Shown here piece by piece: positions 35,285 to 44,847 of a stretch of DNA of 64,000 nt. The notes under the pieces are model-generated. The model was given only the letters and a program-made list of their open reading frames with translations. It was not told the origin of the DNA and searched no databases. The position numbers and the translations under genes are program-made. Each line of letters begins with the position of its first letter. Positions within the stretch are counted from its first letter, which is position 1. The stretch comes from Streptomyces kanamyceticus (GTDB lineage: Bacteria > Actinomycetota > Actinomycetes > Streptomycetales > Streptomycetaceae), in contig NZ_CP023699.1 of assembly GCF_008704495.1 (NCBI RefSeq), positions 10,044,001 through 10,108,000 of the forward strand, given 5' to 3'.

Positions 35285-36624
35285 TTCTTCTCCTTGGTGC
35301 GGTCGCGGGCGGTCAGTATCAGGCCGTCGGGTTCCAGCAGGGCCCGGGGCCGGACACGGACCTGAACGTCGGGTACGGGGTCGAGGCGCCAGGAGGGCAG
35401 GATCGTCGCCAGGGCTATCAGCGACTCGGTGAGCGCGAAGTTGTTCCCGATGCACTGGTGTACTCCGGCCCCGAAAGGCACATAGGTACTGCGGGAGCGG
35501 CTGTTGTTCTCCGGCAGCCACCGGTCGGGGTCGAAAGTGTCAGGGTTGGAATAGAGCGACGGGTCGCGGTGGATGGAGTAGGGGCTGAAGAACACCTGGG
35601 CACCGGCCGGGATCGTGTGCCCGCCCAGCTCCGTCGGAACATGGGTGATGCGGGGCAGCAGCCAGGCCGGCGGGTACAGCCGCAGCACTTCGGTGATCAC
35701 CCGGCCCAGATATTCCAGACGCGGCAGGTCCGCGGACGTGACCGGCTCCCCCTTCAGGACATCCTGGATCTCCTGATGCGCCCTTTCGTCCGCCTTCTCG
35801 TCACACGACAGCAGATGCAGGGCCCAGGCCAGGGAGGTGGCCACAGTGGCGGAGCCCGCGGAGAAGAGGGTGACGACCTCGTCCCGCAGCTCCTTCGCCG
35901 ACAGCGGTTCGCCCTGTTCGTCCCGTGCCTCCAGCAGGAGGGTCAGGAAGTGCTCCGCCGGAGCGTCGTCCCGGGTGCGGTGTGCCTCGACCGCCTCGTC
36001 GGCGAACTCGTGCAGCATCTTCTGTGCTTGAGTGAAGCGCCGGTGCTCCGGTGTGGGGAGGCGGTGCAGCCATGGCACCGGGGTCACGCTGCGCCAGCCA
36101 ATGCCCGCGGAGGCCGTTGACACTGCCCACACGATGCGTTCGGTTTTCTCCCTGGGGAAATGGCCCGGCGAGAGCATGTTGCCAATCACGGAGACCGCAA
36201 GGTGGAATAGGTCATTCCAGATGTTCAGCCGTTCGCCCTCGTGCCAGCGGCCGGTCATTTCCTCCGCGGCCTCCCGCATCACCGAGTGATATCCCGGCAT
36301 TCTGCCCCGGGTGAAGGCCGGCTGGATCAGCCGCCGCTGCCGCCGGTGATGCGTGCCCTCGCTGATAGCCAGGCCGTTGCCGACGAACGCGGCCGACAGC
36401 TCGTAGAGTGGCCCTTCCTTGAGGAAGTCCTTCACGCGCGAGACCAGCATCTCCCGCACGAGTTCTGGGTCGTTGACGATCCGCGCCCGCCACGGCCCGA
36501 TCCTCAGCGCGGTCATCGCACCCGTGGCACGCTGCTCGTCCAGGAACTCGAGGGGCTTGAAGCCGAAGCCAAGACTGTGCCCGATCAGCGGACGTCTTCC
36601 CGGCGCAACAGGAGTGTGCTGCAC
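35281..36624 (-). CDS. Cytochrome P450 of the terpenoid cluster
   Basis: A 447-aa P450. Heme loop FGAGVHQCIGNNFA with the Cys ligand, ExxR as EVLR (ITEVLRLYPPAWLLPR), and an I-helix FSAGSATVATSLAW in place of the common AGxxT. N-terminal PLIGHSLGFGFKPLEFLDEQ is typical of class I bacterial enzymes like the pentalenene oxygenase group. It likely hydroxylates or further oxidises the cyclised terpene, using ferredoxin partners not seen here. It lies 33 bases after the prenyl synthase gene and overlaps the terpene synthase start. Confidence 0.9.
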   Translation of the reverse strand: MQHTPVAPGRRPLIGHSLGFGFKPLEFLDEQRATGAMTALRIGPWRARIVNDPELVREMLVSRVKDFLKEGPLYELSAAFVGNGLAISEGTHHRRQRRLIQPAFTRGRMPGYHSVMREAAEEMTGRWHEGERLNIWNDLFHLAVSVIGNMLSPGHFPREKTERIVWAVSTASAGIGWRSVTPVPWLHRLPTPEHRRFTQAQKMLHEFADEAVEAHRTRDDAPAEHFLTLLLEARDEQGEPLSAKELRDEVVTLFSAGSATVATSLAWALHLLSCDEKADERAHQEIQDVLKGEPVTSADLPRLEYLGRVITEVLRLYPPAWLLPRITHVPTELGGHTIPAGAQVFFSPYSIHRDPSLYSNPDTFDPDRWLPENNSRSRSTYVPFGAGVHQCIGNNFALTESLIALATILPSWRLDPVPDVQVRVRPRALLEPDGLILTARDRTKEKK

Positions 36625-36657
36625 AGTTCACCTCAATCGATCAACAGAACAAAGGGG

Positions 36658-37734
36658 TCATGCGGTCCGGGATGTAGCTGCGGCTGCGATCTGACGGAGC
36701 CGGTCCGCCGCACCGCGCATCAGCGAGGCACCGTCCAGCGCCGCCAGCGCCGCCAACGCCGCGTGCCGACGCTGCTCGATCAGGCTCTCCACCGTGTCCA
36801 CCGCGCCGGTCGCGATGAGGATCTCCCGTACCTCTTCCGCTTGTGCGTCGCCGAGTTCCGGATCACCCAGGAGCCTGGCGAGGCTCGCCCTGTCCGCGTC
36901 CGATGCCGCACTCCAGGCGGTCGCCACCAAGACGGTCCGTTTGCCTTCCCGCAGATCGTCCAGAGTCGGCTTTCCGGTCTCGTCCGGGTTGCCGAAGACC
37001 CCCAGCAAATCGTCCCGGAGCTGGAATGCCTCGCCGACCGGCGCCGCGTACGCCGCCAGCGCCTGCTGCTGTGCGCGGGTCGCACCGGCCAGCAACGCGC
37101 CGAGTTGGAGGGGCCGCTCAAAGGTGTAGCGGGCGGTCTTGTAACGGATGACCTGCCAGGACGCCTCTATGTCCGGCTGACCGGCCTGCCTGGCACAGGA
37201 AAGGTCGAGATACTGCCCGGTCAGGGTCTCCGTACGCATCGTGTTCAGCAGGTCCCACGGCAGCGCCCACCCCTCGGTTTCGGGGTGGCGAAGAAGGTCG
37301 TACGACCATCCCAGGGCGAGGTCTCCCAGCAGGATGCCCGCGTTACGGCCCAGGGTCTCGCGGTCGTGGTGACCTGGGTGCAGAGCTGACAGGACGCGGT
37401 GCGCGGCCGGACGGCCCCGACGGGTGGCGGAGTTGTCCATGATGTCGTCATGGATCAGTGCGAAGGCGTGGAAGAGTTCCAGCGACGCCGCCAGCCGGTA
37501 CACCACCGGAGGCACCGGCGTTTCGGAGATCGCCTGCCATCCCGTCACGCACAGCACCGGACGGATGCGCTTCCCTCCTGCGGCGATGATCTCCCGCAAC
37601 ACGTCTGTGAATATTTTCAGTTCCGCGGTTTGCGCCTGGCTCTCCTGGACGTCGAAGAAGTCGTGCAGGATCGCATCCACCGCCTTGCGCACGTCCTCCT
37701 TCTGGTGATCGACGACCTGCGTAACAGCGGTCAC
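36658..37734 (-). CDS. Polyprenyl diphosphate synthase (probably GGPP)
   Basis: A 358-aa trans-prenyltransferase. GTG 37734 overlaps the FAD enzyme stop (GTGA). First Asp-rich motif HDDIMDNSATRRGRP, second motif RDDLLGVFGNPDETGKPTL, and the N-terminal GGKRIRP. The residues before the first motif (LELFHAFALIHDD) are those of geranylgeranyl-type enzymes, but product length is an inference. It makes the linear diphosphate substrate for the neighbouring terpene synthase from IPP and DMAPP in the cytoplasm. Confidence 0.9.
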   Translation of the reverse strand: MTAVTQVVDHQKEDVRKAVDAILHDFFDVQESQAQTAELKIFTDVLREIIAAGGKRIRPVLCVTGWQAISETPVPPVVYRLAASLELFHAFALIHDDIMDNSATRRGRPAAHRVLSALHPGHHDRETLGRNAGILLGDLALGWSYDLLRHPETEGWALPWDLLNTMRTETLTGQYLDLSCARQAGQPDIEASWQVIRYKTARYTFERPLQLGALLAGATRAQQQALAAYAAPVGEAFQLRDDLLGVFGNPDETGKPTLDDLREGKRTVLVATAWSAASDADRASLARLLGDPELGDAQAEEVREILIATGAVDTVESLIEQRRHAALAALAALDGASLMRGAADRLRQIAAAATSRTA

Positions 37735-38981
37735 GCGCCCTGGTCCCAACGCGCCCCCAGCGCCTCGGCTGCGCGGACACCGGACAGGCAACCCGCTTCG
37801 TGGAAGCCGTTGCCGAACCAGGAACCGGCGAACGCCAGCCGGTCCGTGCTGCGTGTTCCCAGAGCGGCCTGTGCGCGCACGCTCTCCCCGGTGAACAGCG
37901 GCACTTCGTAGCGACGCCGTGCCAGCACCCGGGCCGGGTCGATCGCATCCGTGGGGTTGAAACTCTTCACGTAGCGCTCAGCGGTGTCGAGGCGCAGCGA
38001 CTGGGTCACGTCCACATGGCAGTCGGCGAACTCGGGGCCGGAGCTCCGGCAGCTCAGGTGCATCATCAGCGCACCGGTGCAGTCCGGGGTGGGCAGCACG
38101 CTCGTGTCCGTGTGCAGGACCACGTTCACGGCCACGAATCGGAAGGCGCCCAGGACGTCCCGTTCTTGGGGCGTGGTTTCTAGAATGCGGAGTGCCTGCT
38201 GCGGGTGCACGGCCAGGACCGCCTTGTTGAAGTACTCCTGTCCGCTGTCTGCAGTGCGCACGGTGACACCGTCGGCCGTACGGCGCACGTTCCGGACTGG
38301 GGTGGAAAGGCGTACGTCCGACAGTCGAGCGGCGATGCCAGCGGTGTAGGTATGGCTGCCGCCCCGGACCGTGTGCCACGACTCCAGGGCGGCCGGGTTC
38401 AGGAGAGGGGCCATGGAGTCGGCGAGGAAGGAAACGGGCATCCGGTCGAGGTCCGCCGCGCCCAGCAGGAACCACGGGCCGAACCGGGGGTAGAACCAAT
38501 GACGGGTGAAGTACGAGGAGTAGCCTCGGTCGGCGAGGAAGCCGCCGATGGTGAGGTCGGTGTCCCCGGTGCCGACGAGCGAGGCCAGTTCCTTGCCGAA
38601 CCGCTGCTGGTCGGCGGTGAAGGAGTCCCATACGGCCTCGGCCGCGTCCTCCGGCCGCTTCAGCTCACCGCCGGCGACCGTGGTTCCGTTCAGGTCGGCA
38701 AACCAGCAGTCCTGGCACACCGCGTCGCTCGCGGAGACAACCGGCTGACCCTCCACTCCGAGTTCACGGAACAAGCGTGACAGCGTCGGGTAGGCGACGG
38801 TGCTGTAGCCGGTGAAGCCCAGATCGACATCGAGCCGCTTTCCTACAGAGACCGTCTCCGCGTTTCCGCCAAGGCGGTCGTTCGCCTCGAACAGTGTGAC
38901 ATCAAAATGCTTCTGTAATATATAAGCAGCCGTCAGGCCGGATATGCCAGCCCCTATGACAGCAACGGATTTACGTGACAT
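37731..38981 (-). CDS. FAD-dependent oxidoreductase (amine-oxidase-like, COG2907 type)
   Basis: A 416-aa flavoprotein starting at ATG 38981 with aagga upstream. It has an N-terminal Rossmann motif (VAVIGAGISGLTAAYILQKH), the FAD-contacting EANDRLGGNAETV, and a C-terminal flavin motif (DRLAFAGSWFGNGFHEAGCL). It resembles the COG2907 NAD/FAD-binding proteins rather than classical phytoene desaturases. In a terpene operon it could desaturate, isomerise or oxidise the prenyl chain or scaffold. It lies 47 bases downstream of the glycosyltransferase and overlaps the prenyl synthase start. Confidence 0.85.
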   Translation of the reverse strand: MSRKSVAVIGAGISGLTAAYILQKHFDVTLFEANDRLGGNAETVSVGKRLDVDLGFTGYSTVAYPTLSRLFRELGVEGQPVVSASDAVCQDCWFADLNGTTVAGGELKRPEDAAEAVWDSFTADQQRFGKELASLVGTGDTDLTIGGFLADRGYSSYFTRHWFYPRFGPWFLLGAADLDRMPVSFLADSMAPLLNPAALESWHTVRGGSHTYTAGIAARLSDVRLSTPVRNVRRTADGVTVRTADSGQEYFNKAVLAVHPQQALRILETTPQERDVLGAFRFVAVNVVLHTDTSVLPTPDCTGALMMHLSCRSSGPEFADCHVDVTQSLRLDTAERYVKSFNPTDAIDPARVLARRRYEVPLFTGESVRAQAALGTRSTDRLAFAGSWFGNGFHEAGCLSGVRAAEALGARWDQGA

Positions 38982-39028
38982 CGGTAGGCGCCATCCTTCT
39001 TTTGTGCCCTGTATGCCGGTATGCCCGT

Positions 39029-39763
39029 TCAGCGTCGCAGCAGCAACCGCCATGGCGTCAGAGCTGATTCGGCCTGGACACCCAACGTCAGTTTCGACTC
39101 CCCGTCCACTCGTTCAGTGAACGTGATGGGAACCTCCCGAACCTGGCATCCCCTCGACAGGGCCCGGTGGTTCATCTCCACCTGAAATGAATAGCCGTTC
39201 GACTTTATGTCCTGCAGGTCGACCAGACGCAACGCATCCGCACTCCACGCCTTGAAACCCGCAGTAACGTCGCTGACTCCGAGCCTCAGCAGCGTATTGA
39301 CGTAGACGTTCGCCCACTTGGAGAGGGCACGTCTGTGCCACGGCCATGCGGTGTCCAACTGGCCACCCGGCACGTAGCGGGAACCGATGACGAAATCGGC
39401 CTCGTTTTGGACAATAGGGGCCAGTAACTCTGGGAGTGACTCGGCAGGGTGGGAAAGATCGGCGTCCATCTGCACCACGATGTCGGCGCCTTCGGACAAA
39501 GCCTGGCTCATTCCCGCGACATAGGCGCGACCGAGACCGTCCTTCGTGCTCCGGTGAATCACGGCAATCTGCCCGCGGCCCTCGGCCGCCAGCTTGTCCG
39601 CTACATCTCCCGTGCCGTCCGGCGAGCCGTCGTCCACCACCAAGAGGCGAAGGCCCTCAATGCCCAGGTCGAACAGCCGCTCCGCGAGGACGGGAAGGTT
39701 CTCTCTCTCGTTGTACGTTGGCACCACCACCGTGATCGCCGGGGCCAGTGAATCGCTGATCAT
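39029..39763 (-). CDS. GT2-family glycosyltransferase (DPM1-like)
   Basis: A 244-aa enzyme starting at ATG 39763 (MISDSLAPAITVVVPTYNER). The GT-A fold is clear: VVVPTYNERENLP, VVDDGSPDGTG, the DxD-like DADLSHP, and GFKAWSADALRLVD as in polyprenol-phosphate mannosyltransferases. No C-terminal membrane helices are present, so it is the short form. It is the first gene of the terpenoid operon, which suggests glycosylation of a terpenoid or of a polyprenyl carrier. The Shine-Dalgarno sequence is weak and no other start looks better. Confidence 0.85.
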   Translation of the reverse strand: MISDSLAPAITVVVPTYNERENLPVLAERLFDLGIEGLRLLVVDDGSPDGTGDVADKLAAEGRGQIAVIHRSTKDGLGRAYVAGMSQALSEGADIVVQMDADLSHPAESLPELLAPIVQNEADFVIGSRYVPGGQLDTAWPWHRRALSKWANVYVNTLLRLGVSDVTAGFKAWSADALRLVDLQDIKSNGYSFQVEMNHRALSRGCQVREVPITFTERVDGESKLTLGVQAESALTPWRLLLRR

Positions 39764-40169
39764 TGCGCCATCGTACGAGCAGATCACTGCAGTGCCCAGG
39801 GAAAACACGCTCCCTATTTCGGCCACTCGTGGCCTGCGCTTCCAACGGCCGCCATCGGGCACCGAGAGCCGTGAGGCGGAGTCATCGCTGGGGGCCAGGG
39901 ATGGAACTGCGCGTGAGTCAGCACAAGCTGAGGTTGAGAAGGCGGAGTCCGCACTGATACGACAGATAAGGCCCCAATCGGCGACATCCGGTGTTCTCTC
40001 CTCGCGTCACCGGCCGGTCAGGCACATTACGACAACCCCGGTGCTGCCCAATGTCCGAAAAGAGCTCCCCCGCTGAACCACTTCCGGGCCGGGCGCGAAG
40101 GGTTTGCGTGAGGGGCGTCCGTACGACCCAACGTGTTCTTCCCCAGACCGAAGCTGCGAGGGGTACCGC
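39764..40169. other. Upstream region of the terpenoid operon
   Basis: No gene supported. It should contain the operon promoter on the minus strand, but I could not define -35/-10 boxes with confidence. Confidence 0.4.
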
Positions 40170-40515
40170 AACGTGAAGTTACTTCCCCCAACTCGCCGCG
40201 CGGGCCCGCGAACTGGCCGCGGCAGGACACCGTGCCCCTTCCATCGCGAAGATCCTCAACCAATGAGGGGTTCCGCCCGCCCAAGCGCCGCGACCGCTTC
40301 GGTGCCGAGTGCGTACGCAAACTGCTGCAGGAACTGGGCTGCGTCAGCCACCAGGAACAGGCCCTGCGGCGATCCGCCCCACCGCTCGGGACGAGTGGTG
40401 GCCGACAGATCTCGCCCGCACCCTCGGAATGCCCCGCGTCACGCTCTTCGGATGGATCAAACGCGGCATCGTCACTGCCCGCCAACTTGGCGACCGGCGC
40501 CGGTCCTGGGTGTCC
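40170..40515 (+). pseudogene. Site-specific recombinase C-terminal remnant
   Basis: The plus strand reads ARARELAAAGHRAPSIAKIL, then FRPPKRRDRFGAECVRKLLQ and ELGCVSHQEQALRRSAPPL, and after a shift WWPTDLARTLGMPRVTLFGW and GIVTARQLGDRR. This resembles the C-terminal region of streptomycete recombinase/transposase proteins that recur with HTH segments. A stop and frame changes interrupt it, and no catalytic domain is left. Confidence 0.5.
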
Positions 40516-40539
40516 TGTGCACGACGCAGCCTTCAGCTT

Positions 40540-40963
40540 CCTCGACTGGACGGCCATGCTCGCGATCATGTCCTGCGTGATCCTTGGGCCTGTGTTCTGG
40601 GCTGCACGATGGAGTTCCACCGCCCGGTTCCGGCTGGTCCTGGGGGTGATCGATGCGGTCGTGGCCAGCGGCAAGACACGCACGACGCCTCGCGGCCGTG
40701 CGCGCGCCAGAGCGCTGCGGTACCTGGACCGGAGCTGTCGGCTGGTGGAGAAGCGCCTGTTCGAGGTGCACCGCATTGCTGGTTCGGTTCCTCGGCGCTC
40801 CTCCAGATTCCGGCCGATCAAGCGGCATGCCGCGCTCGTGGCCGGGGCCCATCGCATGGCTCTGCACCAGGTGGACGTGGTCCCGGAGGAAGCACTGACC
40901 GAGCTGGCGCGGCTGCAGCTCACGATCGCGGAGGGCGTCGAGCAGGAGGGGCCACAGACCTGA
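40540..40963 (+). pseudogene. Hypothetical membrane-associated protein fragment
   Basis: One open frame begins with a hydrophobic stretch (AMLAIMSCVILGPVFWAARW), followed by helical RYLDRSCRLVEKRLFEVHRI and ALTELARLQLTIAEGVEQ. It has no start codon or ribosome site in a convincing position and is fused to the recombinase remnant. I read it as a 3' fragment of a helical membrane protein of unknown function. Confidence 0.4.
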
Positions 40964-41119
40964 GGTGGTGTGCTCGACACGCAGTTGTGACCACAGTTCG
41001 TTGGTGGCCGGGCCGTCGCTCAGCCACAGCGGCTGCATGTCACCGTCTCCCTCGTTTGAGGTGATCAAGCGGCCGGCTGGGAGGGCTATGCCGTGGGGCG
41101 GGCGGGATTCGAGGTTCAC
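40930..41119 (-). pseudogene. DUF4253 N-terminal fragment
   Basis: ATG 41119 begins MNLESRPPHGIALPAGRLIT, followed by PLWLSDGPATNELWSQLRVE and SGLWPLLLDAL, the usual N-terminus of DUF4253 proteins. After about 65 residues the homology stops, and the rest of the frame is antisense to another fragment. The bulk of the domain is lost. Confidence 0.55.
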
Positions 41120-42105
41120 GAGCGGATGCTAAGCCCGGGGTCTGACAACGGTGGACGGCGTGATGGCTGCGAGAGCGTGGTGCTCGCCGTGACCCGCTAT
41201 TCAAGCGGAGTCCACTTCATGAACACCACACCCACCTGCGGGCTGCCCATAGGCGTGCAGGCGGCCGCGTGCATGATGCCGGGTTCGTTGCGGGTGCCGT
41301 GCGTCATGAGGCGGCGCGTCCCGTCCGGGTGGATGCAGGAGTCCAGGACTGTGGCGTACATCAGATTCAGCTCGGGGTCGGCCAGTACCTCGCGCTCGAT
41401 GGTCCGCAACTCCGCATGCCCAGGTTCCTCGTTGAGTGCGGCGGTTAGCTGCGAGAGGGCCACAGGTCCCCAATGTTCGGCCCAGTCCGGCATGCGTGCA
41501 CGGCTGTGCTCCTCCGGCGTCAGAGAGAGCATCCATCGCATGATGTTGCGGGGCATGCGGCCGAGGAGGGCCTCCGCCGCGGCGTTGTAGGTCACCACGT
41601 TCCATCCGAAATCGCTGATGTAAGCCGCTTCGTCCTGGCCCTCGATGACCCAGTGCCACTGCGGGGAGAAGGTGTGGTTTGAGTGAGGATCAACCGGCTT
41701 GGGCGCTTTGTATCCGTTGATAGCTGTATTCAGATCGTTCCACTGGTGCTCCTCCAGGCGCAGGAGGGTGGCGATCCGGCGCAGGTCGTTGTCAGAAGGG
41801 CTGGCGATCAGGCCGCGCTCGAGACGTGCGTAGAAATCCTGACCGGAGTTGTAGCCGAGCAGCGGAGACACGTCGATCTGCGAGAGGTAACGCACCCGCC
41901 GCCTGGGCTGGCTAGGGCGGCCGCTGGCGGGCTCTGTCACAGATCTTGGGGAGCGGTCGTGGAGGGTTACCCCAGTGTTCGATTGTGGGGTGCTGACGTG
42001 ATGTGAGACCGCGTACGCCGCACCCCGGAAACCGCGATAGTGACGCTCCATCAGGTCTGCGCCGAGCCCGGAGGATATCGCCTGCGGCTGGTGACGGTGC
42101 TGGTC

Positions 42106-43683
42106 ATGCAGGCTGACACGTCCTTCTGGGACTCGCTGGTGTTCGACGGGATCGACGACGTGGACGTCGAGGCGGTGGCTTCTGTCTTCGGCAGGATCGA
42201 CATCGTGGCCCGAGGCCGGGCAGTGGGCGCCGCGTGCCCGGACTGCGGCCAGTTCGCGTCCCGGGTGCACGACTCTTACCAGCGCACGCTCAGAGATCTC
42301 CCGATCGGCGGGCAGGGCGTCGCGATGCTGCTGACGGTCAGGCGCTTTATCTGCGACATCGTGGACTGCCCCCGTCGCACCTTCGCCGAACGATTCCCGC
42401 GCCTGACCACCCCGCACGCCCGCTTCACCACCCGACTCAACCACACACTGGAGCGCATCGGACTCGCCCTGGCCGGACGCGCCGGCGCCCGACTGGCAGC
42501 CCAGCTGGGCGTGAACGCGGGCCGGATGACCATGCTGCGCCGGGTCATGGCACTGCCTGATCCGCAGGTCAGCACGCCACGCGTGCTCGGTGTCGATGAT
42601 TTCGCCACACGCCGCGGGCACACGTACGCCACCGTAATCACGGACGGCGAGAGCCACCGGCCCATCGACGTACTGCCCGGGCGCGAGGCGGAACCGCTTG
42701 CCGTATGGCTGCAGGAGCCCCCGGGCGTCGAGGTGATCTGCCGCGACCGTGCCGGAGCCTATGCGGAGGGCGCCGCGCTCGGCGCCCTCCAAGTTGCTGA
42801 TCGCTTTCACCTGCTGCAGAACCTCGGCCAGGCCGTCGAGAAGTGTGTTGCCGCGCACCGCGACTGCCTGCGCCCACTTCCGCCGTCCGACATCGACCGC
42901 GAGGACGAGCCGGAACCTCCCGTACTTCCGACCGGTCGGCGGGCCGAGCGGACGCGCGCCCATCACGCCCTGGTCCATTGTCTGTTGAGCGAGGGAATGG
43001 GCCTGCGCGCGATCGCCTGTCACCTGGGCTGGGGACGGCATACTGTCCAGCGGTACGCCCGTGCCCAACGCTGGCAGGACGTGGTCACCGGGCGACGCAC
43101 CCGCGTCAGCCGTCTCGACACCTACCGGCTCTCTCTCCAGCGGCGCATCGACGAGACCGACGGACAGATCACCATCTGGCGCCTGCGCGAGGAACTCGCC
43201 GAACAGGGGCATGCGCTGCCCTACAGCAGCCTGCGGGACTGGGCCCGCACTCGTCTGACCTGGCCCAACACCTCGATCCCCACCCTCGCCGCACCATCCG
43301 TGCGCACCGTCGTCGGCTGGATCACCCAGCACCCCGACACGCTCTCCGAGGACGAGATCCAGCAGCTCAAGGCCGTCCTCGACGGCTGCCCTCAGCTGGA
43401 GCAAACACACGGACTCGTCCGGGACTTCGCCAGGCTGCTCAACCAGCGCACCGGAGCCGACCTGCCGCGCTGGATCGACACCGCCCGCGCCACGCAGCTC
43501 CCCGGGATGACCAGCATCGCAGCCGGACTGACCTCCGACATCGACGCCGTGACCGCGGGACTGACCGTGCACTGGGGCTCCGGTGGGACCGAGGGCGCCG
43601 TGACACGCGTGAAAAAGATCAAAAGGCAGCTGTACGGCCGGGCCGGATTCGAACTGCTCCGCAAGCTGATCCTGCTTCAGTAA
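42106..43683 (+). CDS. ISL3-family transposase
   Basis: About 525 aa from ATG 42106 (MQADTSFWDSLVFDGIDDVD); an ATG at 42040 in the same frame is possible but less likely by alignment to the family. It has the N-terminal zinc ribbon (AACPDCGQFASRVHDSYQRT, FICDIVDCPRRTF), the catalytic Asp in LGVDDFATRRGHTYATVI, the second Asp in EVICRDRAGAYAEGA and the final Glu region in SGGTEGAVTRVKKIKRQLYG. All parts are present and uninterrupted, so the element may be active. Confidence 0.92.
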   Translation: MQADTSFWDSLVFDGIDDVDVEAVASVFGRIDIVARGRAVGAACPDCGQFASRVHDSYQRTLRDLPIGGQGVAMLLTVRRFICDIVDCPRRTFAERFPRLTTPHARFTTRLNHTLERIGLALAGRAGARLAAQLGVNAGRMTMLRRVMALPDPQVSTPRVLGVDDFATRRGHTYATVITDGESHRPIDVLPGREAEPLAVWLQEPPGVEVICRDRAGAYAEGAALGALQVADRFHLLQNLGQAVEKCVAAHRDCLRPLPPSDIDREDEPEPPVLPTGRRAERTRAHHALVHCLLSEGMGLRAIACHLGWGRHTVQRYARAQRWQDVVTGRRTRVSRLDTYRLSLQRRIDETDGQITIWRLREELAEQGHALPYSSLRDWARTRLTWPNTSIPTLAAPSVRTVVGWITQHPDTLSEDEIQQLKAVLDGCPQLEQTHGLVRDFARLLNQRTGADLPRWIDTARATQLPGMTSIAAGLTSDIDAVTAGLTVHWGSGGTEGAVTRVKKIKRQLYGRAGFELLRKLILLQ

Positions 43684-43699
43684 CCCCTGCATCCGGTGG

Positions 43700-44248
43700 T
43701 CAGAGTTCTGCGGTCCAGACCCCGGCAGGGTGATCAGCGGGCGGCAGCCATAGTTGCGGCTGGGACTCACGGTGCCTCTGGTCCGCCTGCTCTTCCCAAT
43801 GGAAGCACCCTTCCACATCGGGCCATGCAACTTGCAGGACGGGCAGAGGGGGCCGCCGGTAAAACCCGATGGCCCGCCCGAAGAAGGTCCGGTACCAACG
43901 CCGGTCCGCGCTCTTGAGAGTGACTGGATAGCCGTCCACAACGTCGTGATGTTCCTGGCCGCTCTCCAGGACGCAGCCAGCAGCAGCCTTGTCGCCGAGA
44001 ATGTTGAGCATGCGGTGCATGGCGTGGACGTCGAGTCCGAACATGGCGAGCTCAGGCACACCATGAGTGTGAGCGAGGCCGATGGTGTACGCAAAACCCG
44101 GGCCGACCTCGTCCTCGGGGACCATGGCCACATGCCAGCCGTGCTGCTGCACGTTTGAGTTGATCATCAGGTCCATCTGGTCGGCTTCGCCACGGTCGCC
44201 GTAGTCATGGCAGAGAACACAGCGGCACTTGAACGGATCACCAGTCAT
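43700..44248 (-). CDS. DUF4262 protein, transposon passenger
   Basis: A 182-aa protein (MTGDPFKCRCVLCHDYGDRG). HGWHVAMVPEDEVGPGFAYT with IGLAHTHGVPELAMFGLDVH is the DUF4262 signature. The N-terminal Cys cluster (CRCVLC) is an addition that could bind metal. Function of the family is unknown. The gene lies convergent to the transposase and inside both terminal repeats, so it moves with the element. Confidence 0.85.
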   Translation of the reverse strand: MTGDPFKCRCVLCHDYGDRGEADQMDLMINSNVQQHGWHVAMVPEDEVGPGFAYTIGLAHTHGVPELAMFGLDVHAMHRMLNILGDKAAAGCVLESGQEHHDVVDGYPVTLKSADRRWYRTFFGRAIGFYRRPPLPVLQVAWPDVEGCFHWEEQADQRHRESQPQLWLPPADHPAGVWTAEL

Positions 44249-44481
44249 ACACGGAGGCTACGAGGCGACTATGCAAGGTGATCGGTCGGGCCCTCAATCG
44301 AACACTGGGGTAACCCTCCGCGACCGCTCCCCAAGATCTGTGACAGAGCCCGCTGGCGGCCGCCCTAGCCACGCCTGGGCTGACCTGCGGCGCGTCGCAG
44401 GCCAGTCAGAGTGGGGTAGTCCGCGGCGTCCGTGCGCAGGCGGGCCCTGGTCAAGATGCGACTGAACCTGCTGCTGTCCAT

Positions 44482-44847
44482 GAGCCCTCCCGTGAGCATC
44501 CGTAGGGCATCGCTACCCGCGCGCCCGTTCAAGATTTGATAATGCGAGATCGTTTCCCCTGTTGCAGCATGCAGTCCTTCCGTCACACTCGACCACCTGT
44601 GCGGAGGTACTCGCCCGTGCAGGTGGCTGGAGTCGTGGGGGCAAATGCTGTCTGAGCAGGGGATATCACCCCGCACGTTGATCAACTTGCGCTGTCCGTA
44701 GATCCTTCTCGGGAGTGCATGGGCAGCTCCCGGTACGGCCGTGAGAGATTCCATGACACGTCGTGCTCACGGTTGCACGTAGCCGTCCAAGAAGCCTGCT
44801 TGCGCAGCACAGGCCACCTGCGCAGGAAGAGAAGTTGTGAGGTACCG
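44482..44847. other. Intergenic region with no supported gene
   Basis: Divergent region between the disrupted MmyB-type regulator (minus) and the metallopeptidase (plus). It probably holds promoters for both. No gene seen. Confidence 0.45.

Larger units (their letters stand above)
41909..44371. mobile_element. ISL3-family transposon with a DUF4262 passenger
   Basis: A 2463-bp element. The ends are long inverted repeats (TGGCTAGGGCGGCCGC at the left, its complement at 44356-44371), continuing with few mismatches for about 80 bases inward. CGCCTGGGC flanks both sides (41900-41908 and 44372-44380), a target duplication of 8-9 bp as expected for ISL3. It holds a full transposase on the plus strand and a DUF4262 gene on the minus strand. 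Confidence 0.92.
41197..44481 (-). pseudogene. MmyB-type XRE regulator split by an ISL3-family element
   Basis: The N-terminus lies at 44481-44381 (MDSSRFSRILTRARLRTDAA, gggaggg ribosome site). The rest is at 41908-41197: RVRYLSQIDVSPLLGYNSGQ, FYARLERGLIA (HTH), then the MmyB-like ligand domain (WNVVTYNAAAEALLGRMPRN, PDWAEHWGP, VVFMKWTPLE). Joining across one copy of CGCCTGGGC gives an in-frame 270-aa protein (…AAGQPRRRVRYLSQ…). Such regulators bind a small ligand, often a fatty acid or similar compound, through the PAS-like C-terminal domain. This one is disrupted in the HTH. Confidence 0.85.
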
